From Girardinichthys multiradiatus (Eukaryota > Chordata > Actinopteri > Cyprinodontiformes > Goodeidae), in the NCBI RefSeq assembly GCF_021462225.1, contig NC_061797.1, positions 23,769,093 to 23,833,092 of the forward strand: 64,000 nt of DNA, given 5' to 3'. Positions within the stretch are counted from its first letter, which is position 1; each line of letters starts with the position of its first letter. Both the position numbers and the translations under genes were made by a program. Positions 1 through 22,100 of this stretch are shown here, piece by piece. Under the pieces are notes generated by a model, which saw only the letters and a list, made by a program, of their open reading frames with translations, ran no database searches and had not been told where the DNA came from.

Positions 1-621
1 TTCCATCTGCTGAAAAGCTTTATGGAGATGAAGATTTCATTTTTCAGCACGACCTGGCACCTGCTCACAGTGCCAAAACCACTGGTAAATGGTTTACTGA
101 CCATGGTATCACTGTGCTCAATTGGCCTGCCAACTCTCCTGACCTGAACCCCATAGAGAATCTGTGGGATATTGTGAAGAGAACGTTGAGAGACTCAAGA
201 CCTAACACTCTGGATGAGCTAAAGGCCGCTATCGAAGCATCCTGGGCCTCCATAAGACCTCAGCAGTGCCACAGGCTGATTGCCTCCATGCCACGCCGCA
301 TTGAAGCAGTCATTTCTGCCAAAGGATTCCCGACCAAGTATTGAGTGCATAACTGTACATGATTATTTGAAGGTTGACGTTTTTTGTATTAAAAACACTT
401 TTCTTTTATTGGTCGGATGAAATATGCTAATTTTGTGAGATAGGAATTTTGGGTTTTCATGAGCTGTATGCCAAAATCATCCGTATTAAGACAATAAAAG
501 ACCTGAAATATTTCAGTTAGTGTGCAATAAATCTAAAATATATGAATGTTAAATTTTCATCATGACATTATGGAAAATAATGAACTTTATCACAATATGC
601 TAAAATTTTGAGAAGGACCTG
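1..621 (+). mobile_element. Tc1/mariner element, 3' part, cut by the window edge
   Basis: This is the 3' portion of a Tc1-type DNA transposon in plus orientation. It holds the transposase C-terminus followed by the right terminal inverted repeat. The repeat ends at 621 and is followed by TA (622-623), the usual target duplication. Its last ~200 bases are nearly identical to the terminal repeats of the full copy at 2305-3873. The 5' half lies outside the window. Confidence 0.9.
3..344 (+). CDS. Tc1 transposase, C-terminal fragment (partial at window edge)
   Basis: The frame is open from base 3 to a TAA at 342-344 and gives the last 113 residues of a DD34E transposase. It contains the second catalytic Asp (GAC at 51-53, context QHDLAPAH) and the third acidic residue in SPDLNPIENLW. 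The copy at 2583-3545 is the same protein but has Asn at the second catalytic position, so this copy is the better preserved one at that site. There is no frameshift or stop in the visible part. Whether the whole protein is intact cannot be told from this window. Confidence 0.85.
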   Translation, partial: PSAEKLYGDEDFIFQHDLAPAHSAKTTGKWFTDHGITVLNWPANSPDLNPIENLWDIVKRTLRDSRPNTLDELKAAIEASWASIRPQQCHRLIASMPRRIEAVISAKGFPTKY

Positions 622-2304
622 TATAGTCCGATCAGTGTCAGAATGCTGTCTATGTACAGGTTTTGGATTATATTAATGATAAATCATAAAACATAATCAG
701 TATACCTCCATCTTACAAGTTTCTTTTTTGATCTCATGATGTAAAATATCATAAAAGTTAACTTTTTGAATTAGTGTGTCAAAGTGTTTTGCTTTGAACA
801 CAATTTATTTAAAATGGTTTTCAAAACGTTTTTATGTTCTCCGTGTGCCTGGGTGTTATTTGGGTGTTTCCTCTTATTGTGATTAAAAACCCTAATGTGG
901 AAACAAGTCTCTGTGTTATAATACATCATTTATTGTAAATGTGTTCAATTCGTTTTCATCATCTTCATCCTCCCTAGACGGTTTAAGGTGTGCACAAAGG
1001 ATTAATTTGAAAAGTAAACTCATTTATTGCAATACATCACTCACTCAAATTTGAAATTCCTGCAATTTGATTTCAGTCGGACACATCTGGGTTTTAAACT
1101 CTGACAGACATATGGTGCAGATTTAAAATTTTAAAACGATCACAGCATTTGTGTGGATAAACTGTATCTTGTGCAATTAAGATAAAAATAATAATGTCTC
1201 TCCGCCTTGAGTGCCATGGTCTCAACAGGTCTATGAGGAAATCCACACACGATCATTCTGCCCATCATTTATCTTCAATCCTACCAAACTGGCAGAACAA
1301 ATCTATCATTCTTTATTCCTCAAATCTCACAGTCTCTTCTTCCTTCTTATCCCTCACTTTTTTGCCAAACTGGAAATGTCTCCACTTTTAAATGATCTAC
1401 AATGTACAAGCATCAAGATTTGGAAAGAAAATTGCCCATTTATTACAAGAAGACTATAACAATATGAAACCCGAAATGATCATATTGACACAGATCACAC
1501 AAGCTGTTATATTTAGAAATCTTATGGCAGCCAATTTATTATTTTCCCGATCTGGTTGAGCGGATGCAATGTGGTTTAATTGTGCCTCATTGCTGTGATA
1601 TTGATCAGTAAAACTGCAGCCTCTAAAAAGGCAAACCTGAACATTTTTTTCCTAGCATTTTTTCCTAAAAAATGTAGCATTTTAAAAATCTTTTTTGAAA
1701 ACTGTTTAAATATTAGAAAATGTTCCATTTCAAAAGAGATTTCATAGAGAGTTCATACATTTTGTTTTCTCGGTTTGGTTGCTTAGGTCGATAAACATTA
1801 TTCAATTATCTTTTTGTTGTTTTAAGCTATCTCTTGCAGTACTTACTAAATTAACTTCTGACCAAAAACTATTTTAAACAGACATCCAAACATCATTAGA
1901 TCACCCTCAGGATTGAGGAAGAATATTAATGCTGATCTGATGACCTGAGCTGACAGGCTCACAGATGTTACCCCTGTACCTCCAGGCAAGTAAAACACCT
2001 CACACTGCACCTGCCACACTCCCTGTTGCATAATCCAGTCAGCTTTACATCTGTTTTACTGTCCATTTATATGTAAGTTGAATTTGTTTCTGATTTGCAA
2101 ATCAACTCTTTGATACCTGATGGTTGATGTTAATAAAAAAATCAGCTATAAAAAATAATTGATTGTTGATTTAAAGTATATGGTGAGAATCAAGTGCTAA
2201 TGGGCTTTGTGTACCATGAAGGATCTTTCTGATGCCATTTCTCAGTAAATACTCAGAAAGTCTGCCTCATTGCGGTCTGAAATGTAATTAATTGCCTGAT
2301 ACTA
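622..2304. other. Gene-free AT-rich spacer between two Tc1 copies
   Basis: I see no supported exon, RNA gene or repeat boundary here. The open frames near 1194-1459 and 1846-2031 are short, have no recognisable motif and are probably chance. Confidence 0.5.
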
Positions 2305-2505
2305 CAGGTCCTTCTCAAAAAAATTAGCATATTGTGATAAAGTTCATTATTTTCTATAATGTCATGAAGAAAATTTAACATTCATATATTTTAGATTCAT
2401 TGCACACTAACTGAAATATTTCAGGTCTTTTATTGTCTTAATACGGATGATTTTGGCATACAGCTCATGAAAACCCAAAATTCCTATCTCACAAAATTAG
2501 CATAT
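2305..2505. repeat. Left terminal inverted repeat of the complete Tc1 element
   Basis: About 201 bp, near-identical in reverse complement to 3674-3873. It begins CAGGTCCTTCTC and ends in an inner copy of the AAATTAGCATAT motif. Confidence 0.9.
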
Positions 2506-2582
2506 TTCATCCGACCAATGAAAGAAAAGTGTTTTTAATACAAAAAACGTCAACCTTCAAATAATCATGTACAGTTATGCAC

Positions 2583-3545
2583 TCAATACTTGGTCGGGAA
2601 TCCTTTGGCAGAAATGACTGCTTCAATGCGGCGTGGCATGGAGGCAATCAGCCTGTGGCACTGCTGAGGTCTTATGGAGGCCCAGGATGCTTCGATAGCA
2701 GCCTTTAGCTCATCCAGAGTGTTGGGTCTTGAATCTCTCAACGTTCTCTTCACAATATCCCACAGATTCTCTATGGGGTTCAGGTCAGGAGAGTTGGCAG
2801 GCCAATTGAGCACAGTGATACCATGGTCAGTAAACCATTTACCAGTGGTTTTGGCACTGTGAGCAGGTGCCAGGTTGTGCTGAAAAATGAAATCTTCATC
2901 TCCATAAAGCTTTTCAGCAGATGGAAGCATGAAGTGCTCCAAAATCTCCTGATAGCTAGCTGCATTGACCCTGCCCTTGATAAAACACAGTGGACCAACA
3001 CCAGCAGCTGACACGGCACCCCAGACCATCACTGACTGTGGGTACTTGACACTGGACTTCTGGCATTTTGGCATTTCCTTCTCCCCAGTCTTCCTCCAGA
3101 CTCTGGCACCTTGATTTCCGAATGACATGCAGAATTTGCTTTCATCCGAAAAAAGTACTTTGGACCACTGAGCAACAGTCCAGTGCTGCTTCTCTGTAGC
3201 CCAGGTCTGGGGAATGCGGCACCTGTAGCCCATTTCCTGCATACGCCTGTGCACGGTGGCTCTGGATGTTTCTACTCCAGACTCAGTCCACTGCTTCCGC
3301 AGGTCCCCCAAGGTCTGGAATCGGCCCTTCTCCACAATCTTCCTCAGGGTCCGGTCACCTCTTCTCGTTGTGCAGTGTTTTCTGCCACACTTTTTCCTTC
3401 CCACAGACTTCCCACTGAGGTGACTTGATACAGCACTCTGAGAACAGCCTATTCGTTCAGAAATTTCTTTCTGTGTCTTACCCTCTTGCTTGAGGGTGTC
3501 AATAGTGGCCTTCTGGACAGCAGTCAGGTCGGCAGTCTTACCCAT
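2583..3545 (-). CDS. Tc1-family transposase, full frame but catalytic Asp changed to Asn
   Basis: The uninterrupted 320-residue frame has a paired helix-turn-helix N-terminus (about residues 1-110) and a DDE integrase-like domain. Visible catalytic positions are D134 (FSDESKF), residue 224 (QHNLAPAH) and E259 (LNPIENLW). The spacing is right for DD34E, but residue 224 is Asn. The codon is AAC at 2874-2876, while the partial copy at 1-621 has GAC there. The change fits deamination of a CpG. The protein is also somewhat shorter than the usual ~340 residues. The shortfall seems to lie between RCRIPQ and TWATEK (about residues 110-115), where relatives carry an extra stretch. It should therefore be full-length but catalytically dead. 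DNA binding may remain. Confidence 0.88.
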   Translation of the reverse strand: MGKTADLTAVQKATIDTLKQEGKTQKEISERIGCSQSAVSSHLSGKSVGRKKCGRKHCTTRRGDRTLRKIVEKGRFQTLGDLRKQWTESGVETSRATVHRRMQEMGYRCRIPQTWATEKQHWTVAQWSKVLFSDESKFCMSFGNQGARVWRKTGEKEMPKCQKSSVKYPQSVMVWGAVSAAGVGPLCFIKGRVNAASYQEILEHFMLPSAEKLYGDEDFIFQHNLAPAHSAKTTGKWFTDHGITVLNWPANSPDLNPIENLWDIVKRTLRDSRPNTLDELKAAIEASWASIRPQQCHRLIASMPRRIEAVISAKGFPTKY

Positions 3546-3673
3546 GATTGGGGTTTTGAGTGATGAACCAGGCTGGGAGTTTTAAAGGCCTCAGGAGTCT
3601 TTTGCAGGTGTTTAGAGTTAACTCGTTGATTCAGATGATTAGGTTCACAGCTCATTCAGAGACCCTTTTAATG

Positions 3674-3873
3674 ATATGCTAATTTTGTGAGATAGGAATT
3701 TGGGGTTTTCATGAGCTGTATGCCAAAATCATCCGTATTAAGACAATAAAAGACCTGAAATATTTCAGTTAGTGTGCAATGAATCTAAAATATATGAATG
3801 TTAAATTTTCATCATGACATTATGGAAAATAATTAACTTTATCACAATATGCTAATTTTTTGAGAAGGACCTG
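3674..3873. repeat. Right terminal inverted repeat of the complete Tc1 element
   Basis: About 200 bp, the partner of 2305-2505. The small differences between the two ends are single-base changes and a 1-bp length change in an A run. Confidence 0.9.
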
Positions 3874-5362
3874 TATGCTGACCTACAGGGATAATGATAC
3901 ACAAGATCCAACTTTTGTTTTTATGACTACATATCTAGATTAAAACGTCTAAAACGAATGATTCATGGGGAACAGTGCAAGCTGATTAAAGGCGTAAAGA
4001 ATTACGGTGGACAACAATAACACAGTGGCATGCATGCCACCATAGTTTGGTCTAACTAAATGCAAAAACACTCAAAGTGTTTACACTGGAGCCACATTCA
4101 TCTAATCACACTCACAAACACACACACATTCATACACCGATGCATAGATAGGTAAACAACTGGGGATAGAAAGAAGCTGAAATCGAACAACTTTGGGATT
4201 GAGTCTCCCACAAATGAACATATGAAAAATGTTTTGGCTTTCGGTTGTTTATTATACCACTCTTCTCTTAAATAACACCCATCTTCTCAGGCTAAGGGGA
4301 AAATACAGTATATTTCCTGCACACGTAAGGTTAATTGTGTAACTGAAACCGGGATGCAGAGTAAGTTCAAACAGTCATAAATACTGTACCTTCTGTCATA
4401 TTTCAAAAACTATTCATTTTAACCTTAATTTGAACATGTCTGCAGATAAAGGAAGCATGGTAGGAGATATTTCTAAGGACCTGGCAAGAAAAACAAAGAC
4501 AGTGCCACAAAAAATCCACCATACTTACAATGTAGAACAATACGCTGTGCTCCACTTAAGTTCAAGTGATATGAAGAGTTATGTAAGTCACTGTATAAGC
4601 TGCTCTAACTCCCTCTGAAAAGAATTGTCTGCAAAGAATTGTGGGAAGTGACACTCTCTGAATGGTATACGCCGCCCCAGACATCTTCTCTGATGTTTTT
4701 CTGTCTGAAACATAGAAGATAAAGCCCTTAAAAGCTTTAGATTTTTTTAACTCATTTAAAATTTTTATAGATTGGCATTATAAGCCGATTTGAACTGTGC
4801 TTAAACTCCTATGATCTAAAGTTCTTGAAAAAAAGTTATGTGGGAGAGTCCAAACTGAGCAACTGCAGCAAGGCGAACTGTGAAGGGACAATTTTCCTTT
4901 TAGAAGATCAGTCCAAGTTAAATTATGCAAAGTGTAGAGTTGTATCTAAACCTTCAAAAGGCTTGCATGTGTTTTCAGTTAAGATAAAAAGACATAAGTA
5001 ATGAATTTGGATGAAGAGGGACGAGTTTTCAACTGGTCACTACATTTCTGAAGAAACAGTTATATGTGAGCTTCACACCACCGGCTCCTGCAGGGTTTTC
5101 ATGGTTTATTACAACTTTGAGAACAAGGCTGCATTGTTTGGCAGTGAAGTGCAGATTTCCTCTTGAGAATGTCTGCTGTTTTTTTTTCATGCTTCTGTTG
5201 TTTGAGATAAGCTTTCCCCACAGAATGATGCTGCATCAACGTGAAAGCAGCGTTAGGTTGAAAGCTCAGATTTTTCCAATGCTTGTTCATTGCAAAATAT
5301 AATGCTTCCAAAGCCAGGCAACCAAAAAACAGCACTTTCACTGCCTCTGTCTTCTTCCAAAT

Positions 5363-5366
<4 letters not shown>

Positions 5367-5403
<37 letters not shown>

Positions 5404-5416
5404 AGAGAGAGAGAGA
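5367..5416. repeat. (AT)n(GA)n compound microsatellite
   Basis: A pure TA run occupies about 5367-5400 and is followed by GA units to 5416. Confidence 0.95.
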
Positions 5417-5919
5417 TGTATATCTATATGCAGTCATATTCAATAAATTAGAGTCAAATTAAACCTTTAATCTTTACAAAAAAACAACCATCAAGCAGCT
5501 ATTTAAAATATTCTTCATTAAGTGCATCTGTCTGTATTAGAAATGTATTTTTTTATTGGTCTGTTGTAATATTTTAATATCAAATGTCATGTCTACCCAA
5601 TGCTGACCTCAAGCTGCAGCAAAAGTCATTCAAGGTCTCTGAAAGTTTTTAGATTAGTCATATTGCCTGGATTCCTTATGTATGCAAACACCATATGCTG
5701 AAAATACTAAAGATTTGCGGGCTTAAATGTAGTTTTTCCTTCATATTTCTTTACGGAATACGTGTGAATGAGTGGATTTTGTATAGTTGAAGGTTGGAAT
5801 GGGTATTTATATTTGATCAGTTTTCAAATATGATGAAAAACCTGTAGTAATGTAATGCCCACAGCAAAAGCATATACAGTAATGGGAAAGAAAACTTTCC
5901 CAAACTGTCATCGGTAAAA

Positions 5920-6290
5920 CTAAGCACAGTTTGATTCACTACCATGTTGAACCATCTTCAGCGTCATGACGTCAGGTAGTGATTTCTTTATGATTTTATC
6001 ATTCAGGCATGTCACTGTGGATGAATTTTTGGCCCAGTTGTCTTTACAACAGTACTTTATTTCATTTGTGTTTGCAGACATTTGTTTCTGCACAGCTCTC
6101 GTAAGGTCCCACCTCAACATTTCAATCAGGTTGAGGTCTGGACTTTCAGTGGTGTATTGAATTGATTTCTTTTTTCTTTCTCAGCCATTCTGTTGTAGAG
6201 TTGTTGTTTTGGGACCATTGTCCTGTTGATTAGCTAATTTGATGACAGCTTCAGATCTGATACTAGAATACTTTGGTGTAAATTGGGGTT
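5920..6290 (-). mobile_element. Possible degenerate DNA-transposon fragment
   Basis: Phrases such as the one around 6110-6150 (CAACATTTCAATCAGGTTGA) resemble the reverse strand of fish Tc1-like transposase genes near the NPIE region. No frame survives and no ends were found. The class is uncertain. Confidence 0.3.
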
Positions 6291-6299
6291 CATGCTGGA

Positions 6300-6463
6300 G
6301 CTTATTTAAGGTGTTTCATAACAGCCACACACCTGATTTAAATTAATGGGTGATGAACAGGATTCTGCAGCACTTGATGGCACGCTGATGAGGTAATGCA
6401 TTTATTTGAATCAGGTGTGCAGGCCCACAAACACAGCTAAAACATGAAGGACCAGGGCTGAGA
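6300..6463. mobile_element. Fragment of a palindromic hAT-like MITE
   Basis: It contains GAATCAGGTGTG and, near the end, GGACCAGGGCTGAGAAAG. These also occur in the better preserved palindromic copy at 60020-60195. The first half is diverged. Confidence 0.5.
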
Positions 6464-6475
6464 AAGTGTTAGAAA

Positions 6476-6483
<8 letters not shown>

Positions 6484-6538
<55 letters not shown>
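6484..6538. repeat. (AT)n(GT)n compound microsatellite
   Basis: A TA run at about 6484-6511 passes directly into TG units to about 6537. The preceding 15 bases are A-rich. Confidence 0.95.
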
Positions 6539-6541
<3 letters not shown>

Positions 6542-7589
6542 ATAGTTATATATGGACAGAAGCTGTGCAATCACAACTGCCTCCAAGCAATGACAGACGT
6601 TGTCCAAGTGGCAATCAGTTTAAAAAAGTTTTGCTTGTCCGGGAGCCCTTCCCCACCTCTTCTGACACCACATATGGGATGAGACAGTCAGGACTTCGCC
6701 TCAGGAGATAAAAGAGCAGCTCACAGCTGATGCCTCACAGTATTGCCATCTTCACAGAAAATAACTAATAAATACGACCTATTCTGGGAACTTTGTGAGC
6801 ACTTGAATGTGTTAATAAGTGATGAAAAGCCAAAAATATTTCTAAAAGCGGCCATCTGCTCCAATTGCCTGGCTATACTACGCTGCTGTGTTGAAAGATC
6901 TTCCTTTGTTGCTGCAGGTACAGGGCAAAGTCATCTCAACAATCTTTCAATCAGAATTCCTGAACATTCACTGCTGCTTCAGATGCTTTTCATCAGAAGA
7001 TGTTTCTCTTCAGGGCTCTTACAAATAAAAATATAAGGTTTATCTTAAAATGTATCCGTTATGTTTTTCTTTTATGATTCTCACACAACCAGGTTCTTGT
7101 ATGTTGCAAATATTTTCCTTGGCGTACGACCCTCTTGACATTTGCATATGTGCAAAGTATTTCCATCTGTCAAAATGTTCACTCTTTGAAAGTTATAATA
7201 ACTGACGATAAGAAAAAAGAAAAAATGAGTTTGTTTTAATTGTATTTAATAATTCAATAAGATTTTAAGGTTTTACACCAGTATGGCAAATTATGTTCTT
7301 TACACAAACATAGCAAACACATTTCAACCATTAAAAATGCACTTTGGTGTTTTCATGCACTTTAAAAACACAAACTGCTGTTACACTGTAACAAAACATG
7401 ACCTGCTGTAATCAGGTTATTGATTAGCTTCTTAATACTGTAAAAAAACAAAACAAAAAAATAGAAAAATATATTGTTATGGTATTAATGTAATTTATTG
7501 AAAATGAGAATCTATATACTAAAACAGATCATTTATTTGCCACTGTGGAAATCAGAGTGGACTAAGGAAAAATCATCCAAATTATTCTG

Positions 7590-7595
7590 TTTATT
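7590..7595 (-). promoter_or_regulatory. dhodh polyadenylation signal
   Basis: AATAAA on the minus strand, 73 bases past the dhodh stop codon. It is the first such hexamer downstream of the gene. Confidence 0.6.
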
Positions 7596-7667
7596 ACAGA
7601 AAGATGATGCATATGTTGATGGAGGAGGTGGCGGCTACACGTGCAGCAGAGCCTTGGGAGTTATGTG

Positions 7668-18624
<10,957 letters not shown>

Positions 18625-19133
18625 GCACGCAGCTGTGTCACAGCATCAAAGGACACGGGATTGTATTTCCTGCATGTTACACAAACGCTCGCGCTTCCTC
18701 CACATCTTCTCGCGATGCTTACGTCACAAGCCTACAATCTTGATCCAATCAAGTTACTGAGGTCTTCCACATGAAAGGAGAGGCATATTTATGTAATTAA
18801 AGTACAAAAAATTGTTTTTTTTATTCATGAGAGTTATCAATGTGATACATACCGCACTAATATACAATAAATGTATTATAAAGTCATAAATTTAGTTCAG
18901 AAAATATTAGTGGTCTGCTAAAGGAAAGAAAACCTGAGTCACCTTGAGTGGCGTCAAGAGACTCCTTCACTTTGCATCTTGTTTGAGTGGCTGCACTGAT
19001 TTTCCTAAAGTATTTAGAACATATGCAGAGGTTTTCTTTTCCTGGAGGAAGTTCTCTCATTTTCATACAAATGATTGAAGGCATCTGGCTCAGTAGAAGG
19101 TCCAGCCACAGTGCCAGCAGCACAACAGTAGAC
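18625..19133. promoter_or_regulatory. Divergent promoter region between dhodh and the pkd1l3-like gene
   Basis: The start codons of the two head-to-head genes are 509 bp apart. The dhodh-proximal part (18600-18730) is relatively GC- and CpG-rich for this window, and no TATA box was recognised. An open frame continues upstream of the polycystin start to 18987. I chose the later Met because a signal peptide follows it directly. Confidence 0.5.
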
Positions 19134-22100
19134 ATGTTATTCCAAGCTTTTATCTTGTTATGGATCTCAGCTGGATGCCTGTCTTTAACCAAAAAGTGTG
19201 ACACCTGCCCGGGCGACAACCTGACAGCAACATGCGAGTTCGTTTGGAGAAATGTCTGCTTGGAGTTTGTGGAGGAGTTGAAAACTTGGTACCAAGCGAG
19301 AAACAGCTGTGAGGAAAGAGGATGGAAGCTGCTGGATGTGCTGAATAGGCCAATCCATATGTTCCTGAGCGACATTACCAGAGAGAAAAACACCAGCAGC
19401 TTCACCTGGTGGGTTGAAAAAGGGGTCCAAGCTCATCACAGGGATCCCTTCCCAGGTGAGTAAAATAATTTTGCTTGTCTGTAGTTTATTTCCACTGCAT
19501 AAGTGAAAAAAATGTCCCCTTATTTAGTCTGGCCTTCGCATATATATGGCTCCGAAAATCGGCTCTTCAAGTTGGTTTACACATTGTTGGTAAATTCTGT
19601 AAAAAAAGAAAATGATAAACTATAATTATGGTCAAATTAAAATTAATTACAAGGTATAATATATAAATAATTTGATCTTTACCAGGTTGAAACTTTCAAA
19701 TCTAAATTCAACTTTATAGACTGTTGAGTCTGGCTCCACAGACTCTACAGTGTCGTTATAAATTTAGCATAGATGAAGCCAAATTGGTGTTTTGTAAAAA
19801 AAAAAAAAAAAACAAGGAGCACACCCAAAAAATATTTAAACCTAGGGAATTTAATATTAATTAAAACATAGTAAAATAGTAATAGAGATCATGGATACAA
19901 TAAAGGAGGTGGCTGTCTTTTCTTTTGGTAAAGGCATGTCAGGGTTTCATTTGAATTTTCATCATCAAGGCTTTAACATCTTAATTTAAATATTTTTGAA
20001 TACGTTTTCGCTGCAGGGAAAAAAGGTCCTTATAACATAATTTGTAACTTAATGAAAAAGAAACCAACTTTTATATAAACTGAGCAAAATGCAACAAGCC
20101 AATTTACTATCTTACCTTATTCTGAAGTTGCTGAAACAGTCCCAGGTAACAAATAGTAGAGATGACTTTAAGTTTCATCTAAACTACTCATAAATGTGTT
20201 TGAAAAGTGAATAGTGGAAGATGTGCAGATTAAGATTGCATACATTTATAAATGTACTTGAAAAATCTTTAGGGTTGATCAAATAGACTGGCCAAGCCTG
20301 AAATCTAAGGTCTTTTTGTGTAGGTTATTTTTTATAGAACAAAAGAGCATAACAATCTTGAGGCTACATAAGTATTATGACTTGTCAAGATGAAACAGTA
20401 ATAATAAAGATGTCAATGCGTGTTTGGAGGGATGGCTTTCACAAAATGAGCACATAAGATTCTGCAAATGATACAGACAAAAACAGACAATTGAAAGACA
20501 TTACAGAGGTTTGAAAATGTGTGCTTTAACCTAATATAAAATTTGGATACTATTTAACTGATTCGCTTCTCCTTTCAGTGTTAATTTTCATATTACATTT
20601 AGGATGTTGGGCATTTAACTTCTTTAACATTATATTTGCAGTTTTATGCAGATCAACCAAGTGTAAATTACCCAAAACTCTGCTTGGAGATGTTTTGCAC
20701 CTGTTTTAACAACCAATTGGCTCCTGTATATATCTTACTGTGAGGAAATTTAGTTCTGTGATCTCAATAAATAATATCTACAGATGGGACACACCATCCA
20801 AACTTCTTTTGGTTTGATCAGGAGTCGTAATCTCTCATATTTCATACTAGTCGACTGGCACAAACTTGCATCAGACCCACAGTCAATAGAAACAGGGTGA
20901 AATATACAACTAAATTAAATTATAGATATGGTGTGATTTTCTCATTATTTTCTTCAGAGTTCAAGGAAATAATTAACTACCAACTGAATAAACCTACCAC
21001 CCAATGATAATGTACATAGCTATGAACTAGTTTGTTTACGAAACTGAAGTAGGTTGGGATAAAATGGCAATGCACTGTTACAAAATGGTGGTATGAACTA
21101 GTGAGGTGACGAATTGACCCATGGCCTAAATTACTTGGTACCGCTCATTTAAATCCCAACTAATGTTGGCCAAAGTGCTTCAGGGTTTAAATTGTTGGTC
21201 TGTGCCTGGTGACAGTAACTCATTGGTTGTTCAGATAAGTGTTCCAAAGCCTAACTTTATGCAAAATCTTTGTTTGTGCACATGTGTTTTTACTTAATCC
21301 CATAACTCCAAACATTCAATTAAACCCAAAATTATCCAGACCCCCGGCAGATTTAGATTTAAAGTTATTTTTATTCAAAACGTTTGTGGCATGAAATGAG
21401 ACACACATAAATATTACATATATATCAAAATAATGAAAAGAGTATCTTTAAAAAAATGTTGATCCATTGTTGTTTAGATTTTATCAAGAAAATATGCATG
21501 TCAAAACGTATTCACATATTTTAACAATAAATTGAGGAATCTTATTTGCCACTGTAACAATCAAACCCTTCTTATAATTGCTGTGCTGCTTTTTGAATGT
21601 TTCCACTTTGTTTTAAATAATTTATCTTTGGTGATGAGCTCAAAATTTTCTTTGATTGGAAGGCCTCTTTGCCATGGTCCTAATATTTAGCTCCCTCAAC
21701 AGCAAAGCATTAATGTTGTCTTGTAGTCAGAAGAAACATGTTGGTGAAATTTAATGACTTCTTTAATTCTAAATCTACCAAAAGTATAATGTTAAGCTAA
21801 ACTATATTAATTTTGAAACACGTAGTCCTGAGATCTCCAAAACTTTAACAAACATACTGTACTGAACCTTATGCTTGTATTCTGCCCTCTAGTGGATTAG
21901 CTCAGTATGGAGGACCAAAAGGGACAAACTAAAATAAAAAATATCATGAAATAAATCAACGTGGATGTCCCATGAAACAAATAAATGTACTATTAAATGT
22001 CCTATTACATAACTAAATAATCTATTTATTTTCTAATACATCATTAAATAAATATACCATTAAATTGTGAAATGCACAACAAAATTATTAAATATCCTAT

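Larger units (their letters stand above)
2305..3873 (-). mobile_element. Complete Tc1/mariner element with ~200-bp inverted repeats
   Basis: The 1569-bp element is bounded by TA at 2303-2304 and 3874-3875. Its termini are long inverted repeats, 2305-2505 and 3674-3873, that differ at only a few positions. Each repeat carries the motif AAATTAGCATAT twice, near its outer and its inner end. This is the IR/DR layout in which a transposase binds two sites per end. A single long transposase frame lies between them on the minus strand. The element is inverted relative to the partial copy at 1-621. The high identity of the two ends suggests a fairly recent insertion. Confidence 0.93.
3876..7667. other. 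Gene-free stretch with microsatellites and transposon fragments
   Basis: No exon with splice sites and conserved protein similarity was recognised. The visible content is two dinucleotide microsatellites, a possible degenerate transposon piece near 5920-6290 and a hAT-like fragment near 6300-6463. The dhodh 3' UTR reaches about 7575. Confidence 0.5.

Noticed and set aside
18884..19405. 173-codon minus-strand frame opposite the first polycystin exon
   Set aside because: It is a shadow of the plus-strand exon, which carries a signal peptide and lectin-like cysteines.
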